This document shows, in pieces, positions 42,246-50,817 of a stretch of DNA of 57,850 bases. Made by a program: the position numbers and the translations under genes. The first letter of the stretch is position 1, and the number at the start of each line of letters is the position of its first letter. Source of the stretch: JAFTYR01 sp964571375 (lineage in GTDB: Bacteria > Pseudomonadota > Gammaproteobacteria > Burkholderiales > Burkholderiaceae_F); the NCBI GenBank assembly GCA_964571375.1, contig CAZNBL010000004.1, forward strand, positions 1 to 57,850. The letters run 5' to 3'. The notes beneath the pieces are model-generated. The model was not told the origin of the DNA and ran no database searches. It worked only from the letters and a program-made list of their open reading frames with translations.

Positions 42246-45200
42246 ATGAGAATCTTATCCGTCCAATTTTCCAATCTGAATTCGCTCTACGGCAAGTGGA
42301 AAATTGATTTCACTGCGCCCGACTACGAGGACAACGGTCTCTTTGCCATCACAGGCCCGACCGGCTCCGGCAAGTCGACCATTCTCGATGCGATTACGCT
42401 CGCGCTCTACGGAAGCACGCCGCGCCTCGGCAAGGTTACTTCGGGCGGCAATGACATCATGTCGCGTCTGGCTTCGAACTGCTCGGCCGAGGTCGTCTTC
42501 CAGTGCGCCAAGGGCACGTTCCGCGTCGTCTGGCAGCAGCACCGCGCCAATAAGAGTTCCGAAGGCAATCTGCAGAATGCCCGCTGGGAAATCTGCGAAC
42601 ATTTCACCGGCGAAGTACTTGCCGAGAAGTCCGCGACCCCTCAGAAGGTCGAAGAGCTCACAAGCCTCGACTTCGAGCGCTTTACCCGTACCGTCCTCTT
42701 AGCTCAGGGCGGCTTTGCTTCATTCCTGAAGGCAAAGGCAAAAGACCGTTCCCCGTTGCTTGAAAATATTTCCGGCACTGCGATCTACACCGATCTTTCC
42801 AGCCTGACTTTCAATGCCGCCAAGCAGCAGAAAGAAAAACTCGACCTGCTTCGTGAAAAGATTTCTTCCGTCGACATCATGCACGACGACCAGGATGTCA
42901 ATGTACGCATGCAGATCGATGAGCTTCGCAGAAAGGGTGTGGCCAACCAGGACGAACTCACCCGATCCGAAAATGCGATCACCTGGCTCACTGCAGTCGC
43001 CGGTTACCGCGAAGACCTGCAGAGAGTCGGTAAAGAAGCCGATGAATTAAATCAGGACGTCGCCCGCTTCGCGATTAAAAAGCCCGTACTTCTGAACGCT
43101 CAGAGAGCCCTTTCCATGAGTCCGCTTTACGAAGGCATCAAGGAAAAGCGCGATCAGATCAAAGAAACTCAGAAAAAACTTGCCGAGCAGAATAAGAAGC
43201 TGCCGATCGCCAAAGAACGCGTCCGTTCTTCGGATATCGCACTTCAGGAAGCTCAGAAAAAGCTCTCCGGCGCCGAAGAAGCCGAACTTAAAACCCGTCC
43301 GACCATCATTCGCGTCAGAGAAATCGACAGCAGTCTCAGCGTCTTAAGAAACGAGATGAGCACCAAGCAGGGCATGGTTGCTCAGCAGACGGCCGACCTT
43401 AACAAGACGGCCGAAGAGCAGATGCGTCTTCGCACCCAGCTCACCGAAGCCGGCGCCAAGCGCAAGGTTCTTGAAAAGAAGATGGAAGAGCAGGATTGCG
43501 ACGACGCACTCGTCACCGATCTCTCCTCCTACAAGCTCAAAATCGAAGCGGCCGACGCCAAGGTTCTCGAGATCGAACAGCTCGCTCAAAAGCAGAAGGA
43601 AGTTCAAAAGCAGATCGAGGCGCTTCGCGCTCAGCAGACCGATATCAACGAAGAAATCGCTCAGCACCGCAAGACCGAAAACGGCTTTAAGACGGAAAAG
43701 ACCTTAAAAGAAAGAGAACTCATCAAGCTGCTCGGAACCGAAAACGAAGAATCGATCCGCAAAGAATTCGATAAGTTCAGCGAAAAGATCAACGCCGCCC
43801 AGCTGCTTCGGGAAAAAATCGTTGAGCTGCTCGGCAAATACGACAATATCGAGAAGGAAAAATCCAAGCTCGATAAGATCTATAACGCACAGAAATTGGT
43901 CTCTGTCCGTCTGAGCGGTTTAAGTCAGACGTTAAAGGATAAGAACGCTCTTGTGGAAACCATCCGCGAAAACGTTGCTTTCCAAAACCAGGTAATGGAA
44001 CTCGAAGAGCTTCGCTCCAAGCTCGCCAACGGCCGTCCCTGCCCGCTTTGCGGCGCAATTCACCATCCTTACGCCGCGTCCCTCAACCTTGACACCAAGG
44101 CTAAGGACAAACTTGCACGTGCCATCGAAGAAGCCGCAGCCGTTGCCGAAGAAGAACGCAGAGCCAACGAAGAAAACACCCGCTGCATCACTGAGATCAA
44201 GTTCCTCGAAGAGTACAGCTTAAGACTCAATCAGGAAACCGAATCGCTCAAGGAAGCTATCTGCGAAAAAGCCGCCGAACTTGAAATCAGCGGTCTTCGC
44301 GGCCGCAAGCCCTTCACTTGGGAAGCGGTGGTCAAGCAAAGAGAAAATATCTTCACGAACCGAAAGAACGATCTTTCGGGCAAACTCGCGAAGATTTCCG
44401 CGGCAAAGACTGCGATTGCTCAGAGCGCTGCTTCGCTTGAAGACATCAAAACCAAGATCGATGCCGCCGCAGCCCGAAACCACGAATGCGACACCGAAAT
44501 CAAGAGAAACGAAACGCTCTGCCAGACCTATGTCGAAGGCGAAAGACAGGCCAAGGCTCAGCGGGACGAAATCGTCCGCTCTGTGGAAAAGATCTTCCAG
44601 CATTACGGCCTTAATTCCACTTCGATGCCGCAGCTGCGTCAGCACTACGCTATTTTGGAAAAACGCTGCAAGACGTGGATCGAACAGAAAAACGAACTTG
44701 CCGAACTCAACAGTCAGATCGAGCGCGACACCTCGGTTCAGACGCAAGTCAATCAGCATTGCGAAGAAATTCAAAAGCAGATCGATGTCATCACAGCCGA
44801 CGTCACTGCGCTCGGCCTCAGAATCAAGCAGATCAACAAGGACAGACTCGAACTCTTCGGCACTCAGCAGCCCGATGAAGTCGACAAGGAATTGAAGGAT
44901 GCGGTCAGCAACGCCCGTACTGTTCTCGACGAAGCTGTGAAAAACAGCGAAACGCATAAGATCACGCTTACCGAAATCGAGAGCGTTCTGGCTAAGTACG
45001 AAGCAGAAATCACTGCCTTCGAGGGCGACCTCGAACAGAAGGAAGCGGAATTCACCTCCGCGCTTTCCGCAAACGGCTTTGCCAACGAAGGACAGTTCTT
45101 TGCCGCCCGTATTCCGGATGCTCAGAGAGAAGCCATGCAGCAGCAAAGCGACGATCTCGACAGACGTTCTGCCGCGATCAAAGCACGCCTTGACGAGTAC

Positions 45201-45926
45201 ACCGCAAAACTCAACACGGAACTTGCCAAGAACCTTACGCATGAAGCCAAAGCAGACCTCGAAGAGAAGAGAGACAAGCTCAAGGCCGAGCTCGCAGCCG
45301 ACAACGCCACGCTTTCCGCTCTTGAAGAGCGCCTCAGAATCAACGATGATGCCAAGGACAAGCTCGGTGCGATCAAAGTGCAGATGGAAGAGCAGAAGAA
45401 GATTTCCGAGCACTGGGATCGACTCAATGCGCTCATCGGTTCGGCAAGCGGCGACAAGTTCCGCACTTTCGCCCAGGGTCTTACATTCGAGCTTCTCGTC
45501 GATTACGCAAATCGACAGCTCGCTACGATCACGCCGCGCTATACGCTGATCACCAATCCCGAAGCCCCGCTTGATCTGCAGATCATCGACGACTATCAGG
45601 AAGGCCGTATCCGCAGCATCGAAAACCTCTCGGGCGGCGAATCGTTCCTCGTGAGCTTATCGCTCGCACTCGGTATGTCGCAGATGACCGGCCGCAAAGC
45701 CCGTGTCGATTCCCTCTTCCTTGACGAAGGTTTCGGTACCTTGGACAACGAACTGCTGCACACGGCGCTCGAAGCACTCTCGAAGCTCCATCAGCAGGGC
45801 AAGTTGATCGGCATCATCTCGCACGTCCAGGAATTGAAGGAAAACATTCCGGTGAAGATCGAAGTGATCCGCGAATCCTCCGGCCAGAGCAGACTTGTCG
45901 GCCCCGGCGTCAGACGAATCCTGTAA
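42246..45926 (+). CDS. sbcC: Nuclease SbcCD subunit C (SMC-like ATPase)
   Basis: A 1,226-residue ATPase. Walker A GPTGSGKST near residue 39, long coiled coils (about 200-560 and 640-1030), zinc hook CPLCG near residue 599 in GRPCPLCGAIHH, ABC signature NLSGGESFLVSLSLALGMSQ near 1125, and Walker B SLFLDEGFGTLD near 1155. It forms the SbcCD nuclease with the upstream gene. Length is somewhat above the E. coli protein (1,048 residues) through longer coils. Confidence 0.94.
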   Translation: MRILSVQFSNLNSLYGKWKIDFTAPDYEDNGLFAITGPTGSGKSTILDAITLALYGSTPRLGKVTSGGNDIMSRLASNCSAEVVFQCAKGTFRVVWQQHRANKSSEGNLQNARWEICEHFTGEVLAEKSATPQKVEELTSLDFERFTRTVLLAQGGFASFLKAKAKDRSPLLENISGTAIYTDLSSLTFNAAKQQKEKLDLLREKISSVDIMHDDQDVNVRMQIDELRRKGVANQDELTRSENAITWLTAVAGYREDLQRVGKEADELNQDVARFAIKKPVLLNAQRALSMSPLYEGIKEKRDQIKETQKKLAEQNKKLPIAKERVRSSDIALQEAQKKLSGAEEAELKTRPTIIRVREIDSSLSVLRNEMSTKQGMVAQQTADLNKTAEEQMRLRTQLTEAGAKRKVLEKKMEEQDCDDALVTDLSSYKLKIEAADAKVLEIEQLAQKQKEVQKQIEALRAQQTDINEEIAQHRKTENGFKTEKTLKERELIKLLGTENEESIRKEFDKFSEKINAAQLLREKIVELLGKYDNIEKEKSKLDKIYNAQKLVSVRLSGLSQTLKDKNALVETIRENVAFQNQVMELEELRSKLANGRPCPLCGAIHHPYAASLNLDTKAKDKLARAIEEAAAVAEEERRANEENTRCITEIKFLEEYSLRLNQETESLKEAICEKAAELEISGLRGRKPFTWEAVVKQRENIFTNRKNDLSGKLAKISAAKTAIAQSAASLEDIKTKIDAAAARNHECDTEIKRNETLCQTYVEGERQAKAQRDEIVRSVEKIFQHYGLNSTSMPQLRQHYAILEKRCKTWIEQKNELAELNSQIERDTSVQTQVNQHCEEIQKQIDVITADVTALGLRIKQINKDRLELFGTQQPDEVDKELKDAVSNARTVLDEAVKNSETHKITLTEIESVLAKYEAEITAFEGDLEQKEAEFTSALSANGFANEGQFFAARIPDAQREAMQQQSDDLDRRSAAIKARLDEYTAKLNTELAKNLTHEAKADLEEKRDKLKAELAADNATLSALEERLRINDDAKDKLGAIKVQMEEQKKISEHWDRLNALIGSASGDKFRTFAQGLTFELLVDYANRQLATITPRYTLITNPEAPLDLQIIDDYQEGRIRSIENLSGGESFLVSLSLALGMSQMTGRKARVDSLFLDEGFGTLDNELLHTALEALSKLHQQGKLIGIISHVQELKENIPVKIEVIRESSGQSRLVGPGVRRIL

Positions 45927-45944
45927 TCGGCCTCATTAAAACAG

Positions 45945-45980
45945 AACCGCCCTTGAACTCTTTCGAGCAAGGGCGGTTTT
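45945..45980. terminator. Terminator between sbcC and the TauE/SafE gene
   Basis: AACCGCCCTTG pairs with CAAGGGCGGTT around an A/T-rich loop, followed by TTTTGC on the plus strand. It serves sbcC; the convergent TauE-type gene may use it too. Confidence 0.85.
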
Positions 45981-45999
45981 GCTTGTACGGTTTTTTTTA

Positions 46000-46815
46000 T
46001 TACCAGGCGAGATAAGCGCGATAGAGCATGTAGGCGCAAAGCACGCAGAGCAGACAGGCAAAAATGCGCTTCAAAGGCTTCACGTCAATCGAATGAGCGA
46101 CTTTCGCGCCGAGCGGAGCAAAAAGAACGCTCGTTGCGGCAACGCAGAAAAGCGCCGGCACGCAGATATAACCGATCGTCAGCGGCCATCCCGGCAGACT
46201 TGTCATATGCCAGCCGCTCCAGATGTAGCCCAAGGTACCGAAGAAAGCGATCGGAAAACCGAAGGCAGCGCTGGTAGCAACGGCATTTTGCATTCTGACA
46301 TTGCACCAGACCATCCAGGGAACCGAAATAAAACCGCCGCCCGCGCCGACCAAGGCGGAGAGCACACCGATCACGGTACCGGCACCGAACTTACCGACGG
46401 AACCCGGCAGTTCGCGCTCGGCCGCAGGCTTCTTGTTCGAAAACATCTTGAAGGCGGAAAAACCGACAAAACAGCTGAATACCAGAGAAATCCAGAATGT
46501 CGAGAGCATGCCGGCGATCTGAGCACCGAGAAAGGAACCCACGAGAATACCGGGGACAACACCCGCAACCACTCTCCAAAGCACAGCACCTCTTTTATGG
46601 TGCGCTCTGACAGAAGACACAGAGGTAAACGCAATGGTGGCAAGCGATGTGGCAATCGCCACATGGGCGATATGATCGGCCGGAATCACGCTCGACGGAA
46701 TCAACATGATTAAGAACGGCGTGATGATCAGACCGCCGCCGATACCGAGAAGACCGGCCATAAAGCCGGTAAAACAGCCGAGCAATGCCAGCAATCCTAC
46801 GGTGACGATATCCAA
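46000..46815 (-). CDS. TauE/SafE-family membrane protein (sulfite exporter family)
   Basis: A 271-residue protein with about eight hydrophobic segments in two repeats, each carrying the family G-rich loop: LLGIGGGLIITPFLI near residue 22 and LVGAGGGFISVPWMVW near residue 158. TauE/SafE proteins export or import sulfur oxyanions and organosulfonates such as sulfite and sulfoacetate. The start is TTG at 46813-46815 with GGAGA upstream. It lies 5.7 kb from mccA and is not in its operon, but the same sulfur chemistry makes a link plausible. Substrate unproven. Confidence 0.83.
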   Translation of the reverse strand: MDIVTVGLLALLGCFTGFMAGLLGIGGGLIITPFLIMLIPSSVIPADHIAHVAIATSLATIAFTSVSSVRAHHKRGAVLWRVVAGVVPGILVGSFLGAQIAGMLSTFWISLVFSCFVGFSAFKMFSNKKPAAERELPGSVGKFGAGTVIGVLSALVGAGGGFISVPWMVWCNVRMQNAVATSAAFGFPIAFFGTLGYIWSGWHMTSLPGWPLTIGYICVPALFCVAATSVLFAPLGAKVAHSIDVKPLKRIFACLLCVLCAYMLYRAYLAW

Positions 46816-46904
46816 TTTATTTCTCCGAAATTATTTTTACTGCCCTCTTCGGCAGAAGATAAATTTATTTTAGGCTTCGGAGACGCCTGTAACGTTTTTG
46901 CAGA

Positions 46905-46941
46905 CAAAAAAAACCGGAGATACCTCGGAAGGTATCCCCGG
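46905..46941 (-). terminator. Terminator of the fumarase gene
   Basis: CCGG-A-GATACC pairs with GGTATC-C-CCGG, one mismatch, and the minus strand ends in eight T. It lies 40-75 bases after the fumarase stop. Confidence 0.88.
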
Positions 46942-46980
46942 CTTGCGCTTATGTGCTTTTAAGCTTTGTTAAGTGAGTTC

Positions 46981-48630
46981 TTACTTAACGAGCTTGCATT
47001 CGCAACGCGGCTTGAGCTGCTGGAAGAAGTCATTGCCCTTGTCATCGACGAGGATGAAGCACGGGAAGTCTTCGACTTCGATCTTGTAAACAGCTTCCAT
47101 ACCGAGTTCCGGATATTCAACACATTCGATGCTCTTGATCGAAGCTTCGGACAGAGCAGCGGCAACACCGCCGATTGTGCCGAGGTAGAAGCCGCCGTGC
47201 TTGTGGCATGCGTCTGTCACAGCCTGAGTACGGTTGCCCTTAGCGATCATGACGAAGGAGCCGCCGGCAGCCATGAACGGATCGGCATACGGGTCCATAC
47301 GGTTAGCAGTTGTCGGGCCCATGGAGCCGCATGCAAAGCCTTCCGGAGTCTTAGCAGGACCTGCGTAGAGGATCGGATGGTTCTTAGTGTAGTCAGGCAG
47401 ACCTTCACCCTTGTCGAGGCGTTCCTTCCACTTGGCGTGAGCGATGTCGCGGGCAACGATGATGGTGCCGTCCATAGAAACGCGTGTGGATACCGGGTAC
47501 TTGGAGAGTTCCTTACGGATTTCTTCCATCGGCATGGACAGGTCGATCTTCACTGTTTCGCCTTCGCCTTCCTTACGGAATTCTTCAGGGATCAGTTCAG
47601 CCGGGTTGGAGTCGAGTTTTTCGATAAAGACACCGTCCTTAGTGATCTTGGCCTTGATGTTACGGTCGGCAGAGCAGCTCAGACCGACGCCGATCGGGCA
47701 GCTTGCGCCGTGACGCGGCAGACGGACAACGCGGATGTCGTGTGTGAGGTACTTACCGCCGAACTGAGCGCCGAGACCGATAGCTTCGGCAGCCTTCTGC
47801 AGTTCTTCTTCAAGAGCGACGTCGCGGAATGCACGGCCGGTTTCGTCACCGGTTGTCGGCAGGTTGTCGTAGTACTTAGTAGAGGCAAGCTTAACGGTAA
47901 GCATTGTCTTTTCAGCAGATGTACCGCCGATCACGAATGCAACGTGATACGGGGGGCAAGCTGCTGTACCGAATTCCTTGATCTGTTCGATGAGGAACGG
48001 AACGAGAGCCTTCGGATTCAGGATAGCCTTGGTCTTCTGGTAGAGAACGGACTTGTTGGCAGAGCCGCCGCCCTTAACTACGCAGAGGAAGCGGTATTCC
48101 ATACCTTCTGCGGCTTCGATGTCGATCTGAGCCGGCAGGTTGCAGCGTGTATTGACTTCTTCATACATGCTGAGCGGAGCATTCTGGGAATAACGCAGAG
48201 CGTCTGTTGTGTATGTGTTGTAAACACCGCGGGCGATAGCTTCTTCATCTTCGAAGCCTGTCCAGACCTGCTGGCCCTTTTCGCCGTGAACGATGGCTGT
48301 ACCTGTATCCTGGCAGACGGGAAGAACGCCCTTGGCGGAGATTTCAGCATTGCGAAGCATTGTCAGAGCAACGTACTTGTCGTTGTCGCTGGCTTCCGGG
48401 TCCTTAAGGATCTGAGCTACCTTGAGGTTGTGTTCGCGGCGAAGCATGAAGTTGGCATCGTGGAATGCACGCTGAACGAGAGCTGTCAGAGCGCTCGGTT
48501 CAACCTTAAGCATCGGGTGTCCTTCGAATTCACCGACAGAAACGCCTTCTTTAGTAAGAAGATAGTATTCAGTTTCATCCTTGCCCAGCTGGAACATCGG
48601 GGCGTACTTGAATTCAGGCGTCTGTGCCAT
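46981..48630 (-). CDS. fumA: Class I (iron-sulfur) fumarate hydratase
   Basis: A 549-residue Fe-S fumarase that interconverts fumarate and malate in the reverse TCA branch used with fumarate respiration. The 4Fe-4S ligands are C106 (PVCQDTGTA), C225 (TAACPPYHVAF) and C319 (LSCSADRN), matching the three of E. coli FumA, and GTSAEKTM and AGPAKTPEGFACGSMGPTTA are conserved blocks. RBS AGGAG precedes the ATG. A single-chain form of about this length excludes the split alpha/beta type. Confidence 0.95.
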   Translation of the reverse strand: MAQTPEFKYAPMFQLGKDETEYYLLTKEGVSVGEFEGHPMLKVEPSALTALVQRAFHDANFMLRREHNLKVAQILKDPEASDNDKYVALTMLRNAEISAKGVLPVCQDTGTAIVHGEKGQQVWTGFEDEEAIARGVYNTYTTDALRYSQNAPLSMYEEVNTRCNLPAQIDIEAAEGMEYRFLCVVKGGGSANKSVLYQKTKAILNPKALVPFLIEQIKEFGTAACPPYHVAFVIGGTSAEKTMLTVKLASTKYYDNLPTTGDETGRAFRDVALEEELQKAAEAIGLGAQFGGKYLTHDIRVVRLPRHGASCPIGVGLSCSADRNIKAKITKDGVFIEKLDSNPAELIPEEFRKEGEGETVKIDLSMPMEEIRKELSKYPVSTRVSMDGTIIVARDIAHAKWKERLDKGEGLPDYTKNHPILYAGPAKTPEGFACGSMGPTTANRMDPYADPFMAAGGSFVMIAKGNRTQAVTDACHKHGGFYLGTIGGVAAALSEASIKSIECVEYPELGMEAVYKIEVEDFPCFILVDDKGNDFFQQLKPRCECKLVK

Positions 48631-48981
48631 ATGAGGTTCTCCTTTGAATGAGGTTATTATTAGTTTTCCGAAACATCTCTTTTTTTATTAACCCTTTCCC
48701 GAATCCTGCCTGCCGATCCTCATCGGCCTGTCCGGCAGATTTCAGAAAAAGTTTCACCTAGTGAAATATTTTCGGAACTCGGTCTATTGTAATCATAAGT
48801 TTCTAATTTAGTGTCAGTATTAACACCTAGATATTGAGTAGTATAAAAATCATTTCTTACAATACGAAAAGTTTTATAAGGAATAACCCTTGTTCCTCTG
48901 ATTCTCCTGCTGAGACGGGTATCCGAAGCTGTCCGCAGATAAGAAAAAGGGCAGCCGAAGCTGCCCTTCCGATTCAATCGA
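48631..48981 (-). promoter_or_regulatory. Upstream region of fumA with a TTTCAC-GTGAAA palindrome
   Basis: A 351-base gap, markedly AT-rich from 48770 to 48890. TTTCAC at 48752-48757 and GTGAAA at 48761-48766 form a perfect palindrome around CTA, about 120 bases before fumA, a possible operator. A TACAAT on the minus strand (complement of about 48788-48793) may be a -10 box. The right end holds the terminator of the DUF401-type gene. I see no credible gene; an 85-residue frame here has no RBS or family features. Confidence 0.4.
48943..48968 (-). terminator. Terminator of the DUF401-type transporter gene
   Basis: AAGGGCAGC pairs with GCTGCCCTT around a CGAA tetraloop and the minus strand ends in five T. 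Confidence 0.9.
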
Positions 48982-50217
48982 TTAAAGAATTCCCGAGTAA
49001 TAACGCAGATAAGTCCATGCGGTGAAAACAGCTACCATCGCAAGAGAGACCAGACCGCACTTCAGAATCGTGCGCCAGAGGTCGGACTTGAAGTAGTCGA
49101 CTGTCACGAGAATACAGACGTGGGTCGGCGTAATCATCTGACCGGCAACCCCGAAAGCCATCACGATACCGGCAAGAACGACATTGCCAGGCGACATCAG
49201 GGCTACGAGCGGCATCACCATGGCGATATAGCCCTGGCTCATACCGGTGATAAGACCGAAGATGAAACTCAGCACGGCAAAGAGCACGGGCTGAGAAAGA
49301 TCGGCGGCCTGAACGCCGTCAACAATTTCCTGCAGAGTACCTGTCACCGTCAGAATCTGAATGAAGTAGAGAATCAGGAAGACATTGAAGAAAAGGCGTT
49401 TGTCGAGACTTTCGATAAAGATATCCTTGATCGGTACCGGACGGCCGAGCAGATAGAAGAGCGGGATAAAGGATACGATCACGGCGCCTGTTGCAATCGC
49501 AGCGGAAAGATTGCAGATGATCACAAGGAACATCACCATGAAGACCGGACCGAGGCCGAGGAAAACGCTCTTCCAATCGATGTGACGCTCGCCGCTCGTG
49601 TTGGTCGCAAGATCCTTATTGACGATCTTCAGGGGGCGGACCAGGATGATCCATCCGAGCACGAAGCTGATCACTGTAAGCCAACCCATATGAAGGATCA
49701 GGCTGCCGACCGGAATACCGGAAATCACGCAGGCGAGAATCATGCCCGGCACCAGCGGATTGGAGAATTCGAAAATGTGACGGAACCAGATATTGATGGC
49801 ACTCTGCTCATCGGCATCGACATCGATACCGGCGGAAGCTTCGCGGACGATCGGGCTCGAGAAGCGGGCGCCGCCCACCGAAGGCAGCAGACCGAGGAAT
49901 GCCGGCATCACCGCAAGCGTGACCTTGTTGCTTGAAAATACGTCGCGCATCGTCTTGACGATGCCCTTTAAGGTATTGCTCTTTCTGAGCTCGATCTCAA
50001 GACACATCACGAAGTAGAGACAGAAAATCAGCTCCCATGTACGCCACTGCTGCAGCGTCTGAACAAATGCATCCCAAAGTGCAATCAGTTCGAGAGACTC
50101 AAACGCCCAGATCAAAAGACCGCCACAAACGATCGAAATGCCGATCGGCATCTTCATACGCAGCAGCACCACGATGAGAATCATCGCGGCCAACACCACC
50201 AGAAAAACACTATTCAT
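48982..50217 (-). CDS. DUF401-family membrane transporter
   Basis: A 411-residue protein with about 11 hydrophobic segments. It resembles the DUF401 family, relatives of the GntP/arsenite-type ion transporters: AVMPAFLGLLPSVGGARFSSPIV near residue 103 and ITGMSQGYIAMVMPLVALMSPGN near 318, and GMILACVISGIPVGSL. Substrate is unknown. The first Met is preceded by no strong RBS. It is transcribed toward fumA but ends at its own terminator. Confidence 0.75.
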   Translation of the reverse strand: MNSVFLVVLAAMILIVVLLRMKMPIGISIVCGGLLIWAFESLELIALWDAFVQTLQQWRTWELIFCLYFVMCLEIELRKSNTLKGIVKTMRDVFSSNKVTLAVMPAFLGLLPSVGGARFSSPIVREASAGIDVDADEQSAINIWFRHIFEFSNPLVPGMILACVISGIPVGSLILHMGWLTVISFVLGWIILVRPLKIVNKDLATNTSGERHIDWKSVFLGLGPVFMVMFLVIICNLSAAIATGAVIVSFIPLFYLLGRPVPIKDIFIESLDKRLFFNVFLILYFIQILTVTGTLQEIVDGVQAADLSQPVLFAVLSFIFGLITGMSQGYIAMVMPLVALMSPGNVVLAGIVMAFGVAGQMITPTHVCILVTVDYFKSDLWRTILKCGLVSLAMVAVFTAWTYLRYYSGIL

Positions 50218-50520
50218 AGAACAGCCGCAACTTCGAAAAACCGAAAAATTGCGGCACCTCCCTTCTCAATCGATTAAACAATTATTCTTTTAGTAAATGC
50301 GCGTCCGTTCCCTGTTACTCCGGCTGCTGAAAAAACGGATACGGACAAACGACTCTGAAATTGTAATCTTTCATTACTGAAAGTTCTCGCAGTGATTGCG
50401 AAAAAGACTAAGCGATTTCGATTATCGGAAGGACGCAAGAAGAGAAAAGATGTGCTGAAAAACAAAAAGCTCCGCCGTTGAGCAGAGCTTTCGTTCTATT
50501 TGTTTCGTCCTCGTAAGGAC
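50218..50520. other. Gap between the DUF401-type gene and tRNA-Leu
   Basis: About 300 bases without a credible gene. It holds the tRNA terminator hairpin (AAAGCTC at 50466-50472 with GAGCTTT at 50485-50491; the minus strand then reads TTGTTTTT) and the promoter region of the DUF401-type gene. Short frames here show no coding features. Confidence 0.6.
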
Positions 50521-50605
50521 TGGTGGCCCGGACCGGAATCGAACCGGTACAGCTTGCGCCGAGGGATTTTAAGTCCCTTGTGTCTACCAATTTCACCACC
50601 GGGCC
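50521..50605 (-). tRNA. tRNA-Leu (anticodon TAA)
   Basis: An 85-base tRNA read on the minus strand. Acceptor GGCCCGG pairs with CCGGGCC, followed by A and an encoded CCA. The anticodon loop CTTAAAA sits on a GGGA/TCCC-type stem, giving TAA; the long variable arm (CGGCGCAAGCTG) is typical of tRNA-Leu; T-arm ACCGG-TTCGATT-CCGGT. Confidence 0.95.
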
Positions 50606-50676
50606 ACGCAGAAGCGACATTCTACCTGAAATGAAATGAGGAGTGTTACCGCGACCCCGATTTTTTTCTCGGCAAT

Positions 50677-50709
50677 AAAAATAAGGGCCGGTGAATTGCT
50701 TCACCGGCC
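50677..50709 (-). terminator. Terminator downstream of the Fsr-like MFS gene
   Basis: A perfect 10-bp stem (GGCCGGTGAA at 50686-50695 with TTCACCGGCC at 50700-50709) with a TTGC loop; the minus strand then has an A/T-rich tail with five T. Confidence 0.8.
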
Positions 50710-50719
50710 TGAAAAAAAC

Positions 50720-50770
50720 TACCTGCAGCCCTTAGGAGAGTGCTGCCGTCCTTTCGGACAAGCCTCGTTG
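50720..50770 (-). ncRNA. Structured 3' region or small RNA candidate
   Basis: Between the MFS stop and the terminator the minus strand can fold two hairpins in tandem: GTCC-GAAA-GGAC (50748-50759) and GCAGC...GCTGC (50725-50746), followed by a seven-T run at about 50712-50718. This could be a 3'UTR-derived small RNA or a double terminator. No family is recognised. Confidence 0.3.
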
Positions 50771-50817
50771 AATCGTATTGTGAACCGCAGAAATTAAGGA
50801 ATGATTAAAGGCGGCTG

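Noticed and set aside
44220..45413. 397-codon open frame antisense to sbcC
   Set aside because: It lies entirely within the coiled coil and Walker region of a clear SbcC; coiled-coil codon use leaves the other strand open.
46966..48651. 561-codon open frame antisense to fumA
   Set aside because: It mirrors a fully conserved fumarase with all three cluster cysteines. The antisense translation is Cys/Val rich with no recognisable domain.
48720..48977. 85-codon frame upstream of fumA
   Set aside because: It overlaps the DUF401-type gene's terminator and the AT-rich promoter region and has no coding features.
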